A stretch of 55,234 bases of DNA from T3Sed10-213 sp012519365 (GTDB taxonomy: Bacteria; Planctomycetota; Phycisphaerae; Sedimentisphaerales; Anaerohalosphaeraceae), in assembly GCA_033809355.1 (NCBI GenBank), contig JAPXLV010000012.1:1-55234 (forward strand), in the 5' to 3' direction. Positions within the stretch are counted from its first letter, which is position 1, and each line of letters starts with the position of its first letter. Of this stretch, positions 33,601-41,670 are shown piece by piece. The position numbers and the translations under genes were made by a program. The notes under the pieces are model-generated. The model did no database searches, was not told the DNA's origin, and worked only from the letters and a program-made list of their open reading frames with translations.

Positions 33601-34390
33601 GCGCGTCCGGGTCGTACCAGCCGGTTGCGTCAGCAATCGCCAGTCGAGACGATACCGGCAGTGTGCCGGCCAGTGTTGCAACACGACTGTTTAAGATAAA
33701 TGTGTTCTCGTTCAGCGTAAACTCATTGCCGCGGCAGTTATCGGGGCGAAGCTGAAAAAACTGACTGATCGGTTCGGATTCGCAGCCGATATCACCGCTG
33801 CGGGAGCCGCGTTTGCCCCCTGCCCCGCCGAAAGCGACCAGCACCGTAAGCGGACAAGACAAGCCCCGCTGCTCGAGGCAGACAATCAGCCCATCCTCTT
33901 CATACAAACCGACCATCGACAGCTGTAATACCGCATCGCCCAGTCGCGAATCGGTAATCTGATAAATCATCGCCCCGGGGCGATAGCGAGCGACAATATG
34001 CTGGGCCTGATGCAGCCAGAAATCACCGTTTGCGCTGCGCACCCCAAACCGCAGATTGCCTCCCTGGCCGGGCATATACAATGAGACTTCCGGCATATCG
34101 CCGGCATCGGCACGAAAGGCGGTGTTGCCGCCGTACAGAGGACGATTGTAAAATTCGCCGCCGTTTATAATAACAAAATCACCGTTCTCAGGACGATAGC
34201 GAAGCGGGCGGGCAGTGTTTTCGGCAAATGTCGGGCGGTCCACCGTCAGGCGTTCGGGCGGGTTGTAGGCGTACACCGGGTTTACCATCGCAAAACAGAC
34301 AAGCACACTTCGCATCGCAACACGGCGTAAAGACCGTATTGGATTATCAAGGCCGGGCCTTTTCTGCTGGTCGCTCATTATGGATTCCAT
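30671..34390 (-). CDS. very large putative glycosidase, DUF4450-like
   Basis: 1239 residues with a signal-like segment at about 26-41 (MRSVLVCFAMVNPVYA), so the annotated N-terminus may be up to 25 residues too long. An N-terminal beta-sandwich (about 45-290) is followed by a helical barrel region (about 300-720) with glycosidase-type stretches: HGAVAWRSAYPGWRGPYAND, SKQTNGDICGKHYDMNLIY, WAVIER-like LAERLWPVIERHIAWEQ and GLWSFYHTIDSEMADSFQAW. Beta-domains fill the last 450 residues. The layout resembles the six-hairpin glycosidases annotated as DUF4450 in Bacteroides. Placed between GH28-GH105 and PL10, it probably trims a pectin side chain. Specificity unknown. Confidence 0.7.
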   Translation of the reverse strand: MESIMSDQQKRPGLDNPIRSLRRVAMRSVLVCFAMVNPVYAYNPPERLTVDRPTFAENTARPLRYRPENGDFVIINGGEFYNRPLYGGNTAFRADAGDMPEVSLYMPGQGGNLRFGVRSANGDFWLHQAQHIVARYRPGAMIYQITDSRLGDAVLQLSMVGLYEEDGLIVCLEQRGLSCPLTVLVAFGGAGGKRGSRSGDIGCESEPISQFFQLRPDNCRGNEFTLNENTFILNSRVATLAGTLPVSSRLAIADATGWYDPDALMKTIGQPTDCPVLAACMSLAAGQPAYLAIKRIGQSEAPFAADALPEMFAACQEHRKAIAERVVVQTPDPYINAAVGALCVAADALWDQQQGSVMHGAVAWRSAYPGWRGPYANDALGWHDRSRSHLTVWARRQNTNPVPDKVLGPDPAANYARSHPSKQTNGDICGKHYDMNLIYMDTLLRHLFWTGDLELAERLWPVIERHIAWEQRLFRRPFGPDKLPLYEAYAAIWASDDMQFNGGGVAYTSAYNAYHFRWFAELAERLGKNPEPFRHEAELINKAMQRYLWLADLGWYAEYKDLLGLQQAHPAAGLWSFYHTIDSEMADSFQAWQMTRCIDTQIAHIPIHGEDIPKGRFFTLPTSNWMPYTYSTNNVVMAEVAHTALAYWQAGRVEKAFSLFKGAVLDGMYMGLCPGNAGMTTYFDAARGEAQRDFGDAVGALSRAVIEGLFGIRPDLLNGQLTVEPGFPPWESARIVHPNIEFAYFQKAHVSTYTVKPNFSRSVALRLIVPARTVEIERLTVNGKIAEWNPVGRAVGGPRIEVRCEPADVYEVEIVWAGEQQAHISGPQVVAAGGRLRAAGKAELAGVKDPQNALKDIRLLKDVRLLPCVVEATAAGAMGHRTAFLQVRQGQMTWWAPLEFEIRPPYEIIAAAAQTANSITFYVRNNTADALQGQAVIASAGNSITQPLTIAAFGDSEPITLSAEEFALLPGTNRVAVVLDEERDIEGDVINWHIRPDRDSLTWETVNLKPLFNDKISRIFKNEYLSPRSPYCSLAIPKQGIGSWCNFTKTFDVDDSGLRRLAAENDGRVMLPQSIFFKMPAEPDANNIIFTSQWDNFPEKCDIPLSGKARHLYLLMAGSTNSMQSRFDNGVVVVTYTDGQTEQLPLHNPTTWWPIEQDYFIDDFAFRRPEPIPPRIDLKTGHIRITKWADFKGKGGTVAGGAATVVDMPLRADKELSSLTVRTLANEVVIGLISATLVR

Positions 34391-34422
34391 TCAAAGAAGC
34401 CTGCAAAATTCATTATACCTGC

Positions 34423-36891
34423 CTATTTTAAGGTCAGGGCTTCATATTCCTGACAGGCCATAATAAAGGGGCCAACGGCCTTGGGGTCATTGGTGCGTAC
34501 TTTTTCATTGATATAATATTCATACGAACCGTCGCGGTACGGATTTCCCCCCAACCCGGCCACTTCGCAGCCTTTGTGCAGATGTACCTGGCCATCTTCG
34601 GTGACCTCGACGAACTGCTCAAAAATACCTTCGTAGCCTTTTTCGGCCGCGTCGAAATACGACCGGGGGATATAGCCGAGTCGTACCGCCTTGAACATCG
34701 TATACACAAACATTGATGAGCAGGACGATTCAAGATAGTTGCCTTCAGCATCGGGCATATTGACAATCTGATACCAAACGCCGGTTTTTTCGTCCTGATG
34801 GTCGGAAATTGCCTTGACCAAACGATTGAGGACGGCGATAACAGCGTCGCGTTGCGGATGCTCTTCGGGTAAAAAGTCCAGCGTATCGACCAGCGCCATT
34901 GCGTACCAGCCGATGGAACGTCCCCAAAAATGAGGCGACAGTCCCGTTTGCGGATCGGCCCATTTCTGCTGACGCGATTCATCATAGCCGTGGTAGAGCA
35001 GGCCGGTTTTTTCGTCGCGGGCGTATTTTTCCATCAGCAAAATTTGCCGGACGGCCTCATCAAACAATTCCGGCTCGTCAAAGACTGCCGCATATTGTGC
35101 CAAAAAGGGCGTAACCATATAGATACCGTCCAGCCACATTTGATGGGGATAGATTTTTTTGTGCCAAAAACCGCCGGTGCTGATCCGCGGATGGGTTTTC
35201 ATTTGGGTGCGAAGCGTTTCGATGGCTGTACGATATTTCGGCTGGGGATCGTACAGATACACATCGATCAGGGTTTTGCCGGGGTTGATGTTGTCGAGGT
35301 TGTAAGTGTTCAGGTCATAGGTTAAAATCCGCCCGTCCTCGGTGATGAGTTTGTCATAATAGGCGCGGACATACTCGAGGTATTCCTTGTTTTGGGTCTG
35401 GATTCCGGCCTGCCAGATGGGTTTAAGAACAACCGCGATGGCATATTTCCAGCGGGGGCGGGTTGAAAAATCGATCTGCCACGACTCCGGATTGCGCTGC
35501 ATGACCGAGCGAATCATGCGTTCGGACCACGAGAGGGGTTTGCGTTCGCTGACGATAAAGTTTTCGACCGCCTCGACAATGCCTTCACGCTCTATATTCT
35601 CAAAAATGCAATTGGTCAAGACGACATTGCGAATGGGGCTGCGTTCATAGCCGCGGAGGAGCCACGGATAGCGACTTTTATAACAGTGAACATTGTCCAT
35701 AAAAATATTCCGAACGACCGGATCAAACTGGCCGGCGTCGCCTTCCTGATAATAGAAATTGATCAGCAGTGCAGCCTCGCGGACCTGCTGCATAGTAACA
35801 TTTCGCATAAAGATATTCTCCACGACGCCGCCGCGGACAGAATTGGTCTTGATCCGCAGGCCGCGATCGAGATTGGGGCTGTTCATCAGACAGTTTTCAG
35901 CAAAGATATAGCGGGCGCCGCCGGAAATTTCGCTGCCGATAACCACGCCGCCATGGCCGTCTTTCATGGTGCAGTGGCGGACAATGATATTTTCAGAGGG
36001 GACATTGACACGGCGTCCGTCGGCGTTACGGCCGGACTTGACGGCGATGCAGTCGTCGCCGGTATCGAAATAGCAGTGCTCAATGAGCACATCCCGACAG
36101 GATTCCGGATTGCAGCCGTCGTTGTTGGGGCCGTGGCCGATAACGGTAACGCTGCGAACCGTGATATTTTGGCTCAGGACGGGGTGAATGTGCCACATGG
36201 GGCTGTTTTTAATTGTTACCCCTTCGATGAGGATATTTTTGCAGCGATATGGCTGGATCATATTGGGACGCAGTTTGTGTCCCAGGCCGTATCGCCGCTG
36301 ATCGACGGGAACATTGTCCTCAGCTTGCTTGACCAGAGCCGCAACATCAGGACGCTGGGGGTCTTTCCAGTACCACCAGTTGGAATAATCGGCGTTGCCA
36401 TCGAGTGTGCCCTGGCCGGTGATGGCAATATTTTCCTGCTCGAAGGCATAGACCAGCGGCGAAAAATTCCAGCATTCGGTCCCTTCAAAGCGGGTAAAGA
36501 CCACCGGCAGATAGCGATTCGGATCGGTGATAAAACGAATTACCGCCCCTTTGGCCAGATGCAGGTTGACATTGCTTTTAAGATGAATCGGCCCGGTCAG
36601 AAAAGTCCCTTCCGGCACGACGACCCGTCCGCCGCCGGCAGCATGACAGGCCTGGATGGCCTTGGCGAAGGCCTCGGTATTATCGGTTCTGCCGTCCGTT
36701 CGTGCGCCGAAGTTGGTAACCGGAAAATCCCTGTCGGCAAAGACCGGCGGCTGGATACGTTCGAGGATTTTCGGCACGTGCTTCCAGCCGTCCTCGGAGG
36801 TCATCTCTGCCGGACACAGGGTAACCATGAAACTTAGACACAACCCGAACAGAATCCATCGCATCCTCAGCGCGTCGTTTACCATCTTCAT
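34423..36891 (-). CDS. GH28 polygalacturonase - GH105 unsaturated uronyl hydrolase fusion
   Basis: The ATG at 36891 follows GGAGAA; an upstream TTG at 36930 is less likely. 822 residues, signal peptide to about 28. The GH28 beta-helix (about 45-430) begins VTNFGARTDGRTDNTEAFAKAI and has the catalytic set NNDGCNPESC, DTGDDCIAVKSG, GHGGVVIGSE and LRIKTN. The C-terminal GH105 barrel (about 475-815) has DVYLYDPQPKYRTAIETL, HKKIYPHQMWLDGIYM, FWGRSIGWYAMALVDTLDFLP and ESSCSSMFVYTMFKAVRLGY. One polypeptide can thus hydrolyse internal or exo galacturonosyl bonds and remove unsaturated uronic acids. The next gene (DUF4450-like) starts 32 bp after its stop. Confidence 0.93.
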   Translation of the reverse strand: MKMVNDALRMRWILFGLCLSFMVTLCPAEMTSEDGWKHVPKILERIQPPVFADRDFPVTNFGARTDGRTDNTEAFAKAIQACHAAGGGRVVVPEGTFLTGPIHLKSNVNLHLAKGAVIRFITDPNRYLPVVFTRFEGTECWNFSPLVYAFEQENIAITGQGTLDGNADYSNWWYWKDPQRPDVAALVKQAEDNVPVDQRRYGLGHKLRPNMIQPYRCKNILIEGVTIKNSPMWHIHPVLSQNITVRSVTVIGHGPNNDGCNPESCRDVLIEHCYFDTGDDCIAVKSGRNADGRRVNVPSENIIVRHCTMKDGHGGVVIGSEISGGARYIFAENCLMNSPNLDRGLRIKTNSVRGGVVENIFMRNVTMQQVREAALLINFYYQEGDAGQFDPVVRNIFMDNVHCYKSRYPWLLRGYERSPIRNVVLTNCIFENIEREGIVEAVENFIVSERKPLSWSERMIRSVMQRNPESWQIDFSTRPRWKYAIAVVLKPIWQAGIQTQNKEYLEYVRAYYDKLITEDGRILTYDLNTYNLDNINPGKTLIDVYLYDPQPKYRTAIETLRTQMKTHPRISTGGFWHKKIYPHQMWLDGIYMVTPFLAQYAAVFDEPELFDEAVRQILLMEKYARDEKTGLLYHGYDESRQQKWADPQTGLSPHFWGRSIGWYAMALVDTLDFLPEEHPQRDAVIAVLNRLVKAISDHQDEKTGVWYQIVNMPDAEGNYLESSCSSMFVYTMFKAVRLGYIPRSYFDAAEKGYEGIFEQFVEVTEDGQVHLHKGCEVAGLGGNPYRDGSYEYYINEKVRTNDPKAVGPFIMACQEYEALTLK

Positions 36892-37012
36892 ACCGTTCTC
36901 CAATCTTAAGGCCCTATTTGCATTACTCAATAGACATCCATCGGCCTGTCGCTCGGTTTTTTACTTTTTGCCAGCTCCGTGCAAACCGACAAGGACGTTT
37001 TTTTAGCAACCA

Positions 37013-38872
37013 TTATTGAGTTTCCAAAAGCGCCTTTGTCGCCACCTCAAGGCGTTCCAGAGCCGCTATCGGATCCCAGCCGTCGCGGCCGGCCAGAACG
37101 CTTTGGACGGTGATGGCATGGGCTTCTTTCTCGGTTAATTGACGGGACCATGCGACCCGCTGGGCGGGGTCGGCGCCGGGGCCGGTGCTGTTATATTCGG
37201 CATACCGAGCCGTCTTTTCGCGCTGCGGCCTGCCCCAATTGTGCCAGCCCTCCGGACGCACCGCCTCGCTCATATAAGTGTTCAGAAAAATCACGCACGC
37301 CCAATCCCGCCAGGGCCGGCCCAAATAGCTGCGGACAGCCGGCTCGCCGGTGATGCGGCAATTGGAAAAGACAAAGCCGAAAGGCTGGTCTTCGGGTGTC
37401 GATGCGGCGGTGATATAACTGCTACGAAGGCAATGAATGCGGCAGTTTTCAAAAAAGGCCGTACCGCCTCCGAAAATAAAATCACAATCGCCGACAATCG
37501 TGCAATTTTCATAATAATGCCGTCCTTGATGGTCCAGCAGAGTATCCTGATGGCCCAAAAAGCGGCAGTTGCGAAAGACTGTCCGGTCGCCGAAGACCGC
37601 CAGCGCAACGGCCTGGCCGACGGGGCCGGCGGAGTTTTCAAAGGTGATATTCTCGGCGGTAAAATCATCGGCCTCTATCGTAACCGAGGGCGTGCGAAAG
37701 GTGCCAATCTCGTTGCCCTGCTCGTCTTTGATGCCGGCATACAAATCAAAAGTCAGAATCGTTTTTTCCGCGTCACGCCCCACGAACGCGACAAAAGGTT
37801 TTTGACGCGGCACCACAATCCGCTCTTTATAGATGCCCGGCTCAATGCAGATGATGACCGGACGGGCGCTGCCGTCGGGGACATCGTCCACCGCCGCCTG
37901 GATACTGGTATAATCACCCTTGCCGTCGGTGCGGACCACTTTGACAACCGGCACAGAGAGCCCCGCTGCCGAGAGCGGTACACGGCGGTCAATGTCCAGC
38001 GTTTTTTTCAGCCATGCAACAGCCTTGTCAAGGTAACCCGGATGCCGGGCGTCCCATTCGGTGATGCGATGGCCGGCCCCTTCGATTGTAATCAGTTCAC
38101 ACGGGGCGTTGTAATGCTTTAGTTTGGCCATAAATTCAAGGGACTGAGAATACGGCACGCTGTTATCCTCGGTGCCGTGAATCAGCAAAAACGGCGGCAG
38201 GCCGGCATTGACATAGGTCAGCGGCGAGATCGCGCGAAGGGTTTGTCGGGTCTGCTCGGTCAATTCCGGCGGCAAGTCCAGCAGCTTTTGCATCGAGGAA
38301 CTCAAGCCGCCGCGGCGTTCGTTGTCGGCCTCGTGATCGGTCGGGGCCGCCATGGCAATGACCGCCTGCACCCGCTCGGCAGGCTTGGCAGTGACCGCGG
38401 CAAACGTTGCCAGATGGCCGCCTGCCGAATAGCCGATAAGCGCAATCCGCTGCGGATCTGTTTTATAAGCGGGGCCGTTTTCTTTGACCCATCGTATCGC
38501 CGCCTTGACATCCTCGATGCAGGCCGGCCAGCGATGTGCCGGCGCCAGTCGATAGCTAATGGTAAACACCGAAAAGCCCGCTTGCTCAAGCGGCTCAAAC
38601 AGGAAGTCCATATCGCGGCGGTTGCCGCTGCTCCAGCCTCCGCCGTGAATCAGGATCACGCCCGGCCTTAGGCCTTCTCCCGGCGGAATAGACGCATCCA
38701 GCAAGAGTCGCTCATCGCCGGCTCGATGATATTCAATCGACTCAAGGCGACGACTCTGCGATGCGCAATAGCCCGTCGCGACAAGCAAAAAAACACAAAG
38801 CCCCATCCCTACAGCAAAGGAATTGAGATGGGAAAGAGTCCAATCCATTCTCGTTTTCAAGGCAGTCTTCAT
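37013..38872 (-). CDS. alpha/beta-hydrolase esterase - CE8 pectin methylesterase fusion
   Basis: AAGGA lies six bases before the ATG at 38872 (MKTALKTRMDWTL), giving 619 residues; earlier in-frame TTG/ATG codons are too near the site. Signal peptide to about 38. The alpha/beta-hydrolase domain (about 45-290) has the oxyanion HGGGW, nucleophile GYSAGG, acid HGTEDNSVPY and histidine GAGHRI, as in acetylesterases. The CE8 beta-helix (about 300-605) has GHQDTLLDH, GDCDFIFGGGTAFFENC and LGRPWRDWA with the catalytic aspartates and arginine. It should remove methyl groups, and probably acetyl groups, from homogalacturonan so that lyases and GH28 can act. Confidence 0.93.
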   Translation of the reverse strand: MKTALKTRMDWTLSHLNSFAVGMGLCVFLLVATGYCASQSRRLESIEYHRAGDERLLLDASIPPGEGLRPGVILIHGGGWSSGNRRDMDFLFEPLEQAGFSVFTISYRLAPAHRWPACIEDVKAAIRWVKENGPAYKTDPQRIALIGYSAGGHLATFAAVTAKPAERVQAVIAMAAPTDHEADNERRGGLSSSMQKLLDLPPELTEQTRQTLRAISPLTYVNAGLPPFLLIHGTEDNSVPYSQSLEFMAKLKHYNAPCELITIEGAGHRITEWDARHPGYLDKAVAWLKKTLDIDRRVPLSAAGLSVPVVKVVRTDGKGDYTSIQAAVDDVPDGSARPVIICIEPGIYKERIVVPRQKPFVAFVGRDAEKTILTFDLYAGIKDEQGNEIGTFRTPSVTIEADDFTAENITFENSAGPVGQAVALAVFGDRTVFRNCRFLGHQDTLLDHQGRHYYENCTIVGDCDFIFGGGTAFFENCRIHCLRSSYITAASTPEDQPFGFVFSNCRITGEPAVRSYLGRPWRDWACVIFLNTYMSEAVRPEGWHNWGRPQREKTARYAEYNSTGPGADPAQRVAWSRQLTEKEAHAITVQSVLAGRDGWDPIAALERLEVATKALLETQ

Positions 38873-39182
38873 TGTCATTCCTTTTCGCAATTTTCATATT
38901 CACCATTTAACAGCGGTCTGTTTCTGTCGCCAGTCTGCAAACGCCTGCTCTGTCGAAAAACAGCGGTGCCGCTCGTCTTTAAGCCCCCCTCGGCGGCTTT
39001 GGTGACACTACGCAGAATGAAGCCGCAACAAAAGCCGACTTTTATTGATACTGACACTTACTCTCTAACCTGTCCGGGGAAGTCAAACGCACCGTTGCCC
39101 CTTCTCCCTCACCGAGACCGGCTCGGCTGCAGAAAAACAGGGCAGTCCGCAACTTGAGAGACGACAAAAACCGCGCAGACCC

Positions 39183-39198
39183 GTCCGCTTAAACGGAC
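39183..39198. repeat. inverted repeat in a 425-bp gene-free gap
   Basis: GTCCG (39183-39187) and CGGAC (39194-39198) flank CTTAAA in the gap 38873-39297. On the minus strand GCGCGGTTTTTG follows some 10 bases later, so a weak terminator for the pseudopilin gene is possible. The rest of the gap holds no convincing gene; a 99-codon minus ORF at 39083-39382 overlaps the pseudopilin gene and looks non-coding. Confidence 0.25.
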
Positions 39199-39297
39199 AG
39201 GACACATCCCCTTGCCTCCCAATGCCGACATCACCCTTCCTGGCCGGCCTTGTGAAAGCCCCGCTGTTTTGCAAAGAATCGGCATTATCCCTGAGTA

Positions 39298-40101
39298 TTA
39301 GGGACGTACCAAGCGAAATACATTGTAATAGAGAAAATCGTAATCCGTCTGGGCGGACACGCCGCTGTCTACCCGATCCCAAATCGCATCATCAAACACA
39401 TCAGGGTCATTGCAGACGGCAACATGGCCGTCCGGAAATAAGGCGTTGATCATTTTTACGGTTTTGGTCTGATGGGATAAACTTTGCCGATTGTGCAGCA
39501 AATCGCTGGCATACGGCATATTGGGATTCAGCTGAACGAACTTCTTACCCAGCTCGTACGGCGCCCCGATAGACGGATCGATTCGGGCGTTTCGTTCGAC
39601 CGGGAAATAGGTATAGCCGATGCGCACCCACTGGTTGCCGAACGTCTCGGCGTTGGTGTTAAAATCCTGCGACAGCGAACCCCACGGCGCCGGCTGAGTG
39701 TAGGATTCATACTTATAGGAATCCAGTCGATTGCCGGGACAATAAAACACCTCCGGCGTCTCAATGTAATTCAACTCGTACAAATACGCAAACCGATAGG
39801 GCTTGAGGATGCCGTTGGGATACCTGTTATCATCCCGATAGACCACATGGCCATGCCGATCGCGACTGCCGTTGATGTTATGATCATCCGGCAGCGCACC
39901 ACCGAACGCCTCAGCGTACATTTTCATGGCTTTGCCGATCTGGCTCAGTCTCGCCCCGCACACCACCCGCTTGGCGGTATCCTGGGCTTTTTTCAGGGCC
40001 GGCGTCACAATCGACAACAGCAACGCGATAACGGCAATGACCACCAGTAGTTCAATAAGCGTAAAGGCCGAACGGATTTTTCGTTTCTTTAGATTTTTCA
40101 T
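39298..40101 (-). CDS. prepilin-like (pseudopilin) protein
   Basis: 267 residues; AGGTGA lies just before the ATG at 40101. Class III-type prepilin leader KNLKKRKIRSAFTLIELLVV with A-F cleavage position and E at +5, then a membrane helix (IAVIALLLSIVTPALKKAQ). The globular region has the planctomycete pattern VVCGARLSQIGKAMKMYAEAFGG, a cysteine-containing ETPEVFYCPGN, and a late FPDGHVAVCNDPDVF resembling the H-X9-DG tail. It is paralogous to the protein at 25730-26524 in the first 60 residues. It follows the DNRLRE/dockerin gene by about 99 bp, the same kind of neighbour as the other copy. Confidence 0.85.
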   Translation of the reverse strand: MKNLKKRKIRSAFTLIELLVVIAVIALLLSIVTPALKKAQDTAKRVVCGARLSQIGKAMKMYAEAFGGALPDDHNINGSRDRHGHVVYRDDNRYPNGILKPYRFAYLYELNYIETPEVFYCPGNRLDSYKYESYTQPAPWGSLSQDFNTNAETFGNQWVRIGYTYFPVERNARIDPSIGAPYELGKKFVQLNPNMPYASDLLHNRQSLSHQTKTVKMINALFPDGHVAVCNDPDVFDDAIWDRVDSGVSAQTDYDFLYYNVFRLVRP

Positions 40102-40200
40102 TTTTTCACCTGTTTGATTGTCCGTATCATGCTCCCTTTTCCCGGCTACATCCTTAGTCGGGTCTGTGTTCTTTTGGCGCCTCTTGTCGGTCCGCCGTGA

Positions 40201-41616
40201 TTACATCGGCAGCGGGACACCGCAATAGGTCAGTTCATCCGTGCAGGTCAGCCACTCGTCGGCAAACAGCAGGACAAAGTCGGCCAGATCGACAAGGCAG
40301 TCCTGATTGACATCGGCCGGATGATAGGGATCAGCCGTACTGAGATGCGAGGCATCGCAGGGAGTGTCACCGACGATGATTTCAACCGTATCGGAGGTTT
40401 GCTTGTCGCCGTCATCAGCGGTCAGCATAAACACATATACGCCGCGTTCGGTTAGCGTTACGGTCGCGACTTCCTGATCGGCATTGACAATGTCCACTGC
40501 CGGCGCACCGTTGTCCACCTGAGTCCACTGAACAGTATAAGGCTCAGGCCGGCCGTCATCGGAGATAACGCCGGACAGGGTCATCGTTATCTGACCGGGC
40601 TCTGGGCCCATGGTCAGCCACACGACACTATCATCGCCAGCGTCCACAAGCGGCGCTTCGTTGTTATTGGTGTAGAACGACCAAAATTCACCTTCGATCA
40701 GTCCTTTATCTGTGTCGTAGCAATCCACCACCCAATAATAAGTGACCCGGTTGAGCAAAACCCCGAAATTCGGGAAATTGGCCGTATTAATCGCTACGGC
40801 AGAGATATCCGGCCCCACCGGAACCCTATCCATCGCCGGTCGGTTCGGTTCGGTTCCCAGATAGACATCGCAATAAATCGGCTGGCCGGGCGTATTCGGC
40901 TCCGGATTGGTCCATGCCAATTGTGCCAGTGCCGTTTCCACCTCGGCGCCGTCTTCGGGAATGGGAAAATCGGCCCCTTCCGGCGGAAACGCCAGGGTCA
41001 GATAAGGTCGCTTTGCAGGATCCGGATGATCGTGCGTCGCGAAATTAAGCAAATTGGGCGCATTGTGCAGGACGAATTGGACGATACCGTCGGTATCGGC
41101 CAGCAGAATATCCAACACGTCGATCTCAAAGCCCTGCCCTGCTTGGCCGTCGGTAAAACGAAGGGTATCGATTAAGGTCGTCTTAGCCGGGTCCAGCAGC
41201 CCCAAATCCGAGATCAGATTGCCCGGCGCATTGTTCCACGTCAGGGCATAAATGCCTTGTTCCGGCACTGCCTGACTGGGATGATCAACCCAGTTGATAT
41301 TGTCAAGCACATCATCATTGACGGCTGAGACATCGCATTGCTGCGAGCCGCCTTTGCCTTCGTGCAGAAAGACCGTCAGACTCGCCGCCCGCAGGGTGCC
41401 TAAATCATACTCGGCCAGTTGATCGAACTTGATCCACGACTTGTTGCCATTAGACGAGGCACGCACACTGAGCTTGCTCGAATCGTGTCGATTGGTATCG
41501 GCATAGCCAAATCCTTCGGTTCGACAACTCATATCGGCCGGCACGATGACATCAGCCGCCCAGGCCGTGCCGCCCAAGACCATCGCCAGCAGTGCGAATA
41601 CGGTTAACGTTCTCAT
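40201..41616 (-). CDS. secreted DNRLRE-PKD protein with dockerin-like end (paralog C)
   Basis: 471 residues; GAGGAGA before the ATG at 41616; signal peptide MRTLTVFALLAMVLGGTAWA. A DNRLRE-like domain (about 20-215) contains TNRHDSSKLSVRASSNGNKS and SWIKFDQLAEYDLGTLRAASL, and a WNNAPGN motif. An FN3-like segment (about 225-320) and a PKD/Ig-like domain (about 325-425, RGVYVFMLTADDGDKQTSDTV) follow. One dockerin-like loop DVNQDCLVDLADFVLLFADE ends the protein with two cysteines after it. It is highly similar to the C-terminal two thirds of the gene at 41671-43855, 54 bp upstream, and probably arose by tandem duplication. No enzyme motif. Confidence 0.82.
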   Translation of the reverse strand: MRTLTVFALLAMVLGGTAWAADVIVPADMSCRTEGFGYADTNRHDSSKLSVRASSNGNKSWIKFDQLAEYDLGTLRAASLTVFLHEGKGGSQQCDVSAVNDDVLDNINWVDHPSQAVPEQGIYALTWNNAPGNLISDLGLLDPAKTTLIDTLRFTDGQAGQGFEIDVLDILLADTDGIVQFVLHNAPNLLNFATHDHPDPAKRPYLTLAFPPEGADFPIPEDGAEVETALAQLAWTNPEPNTPGQPIYCDVYLGTEPNRPAMDRVPVGPDISAVAINTANFPNFGVLLNRVTYYWVVDCYDTDKGLIEGEFWSFYTNNNEAPLVDAGDDSVVWLTMGPEPGQITMTLSGVISDDGRPEPYTVQWTQVDNGAPAVDIVNADQEVATVTLTERGVYVFMLTADDGDKQTSDTVEIIVGDTPCDASHLSTADPYHPADVNQDCLVDLADFVLLFADEWLTCTDELTYCGVPLPM

Positions 41617-41670
41617 GGGTTCGTCTCCTCTTTTCCTGAAAGTTAGCGAAACGGCTGTTGAATTTGATCC

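Noticed and set aside
35686..36837. Plus-strand ORF of 383 codons
   Set aside because: It is antisense to the GH28 domain, whose catalytic motifs are intact on the other strand.
39083..39382. Possible 99-residue minus-strand protein
   Set aside because: It overlaps the end of the pseudopilin gene out of frame and shows no domain or ribosome site.
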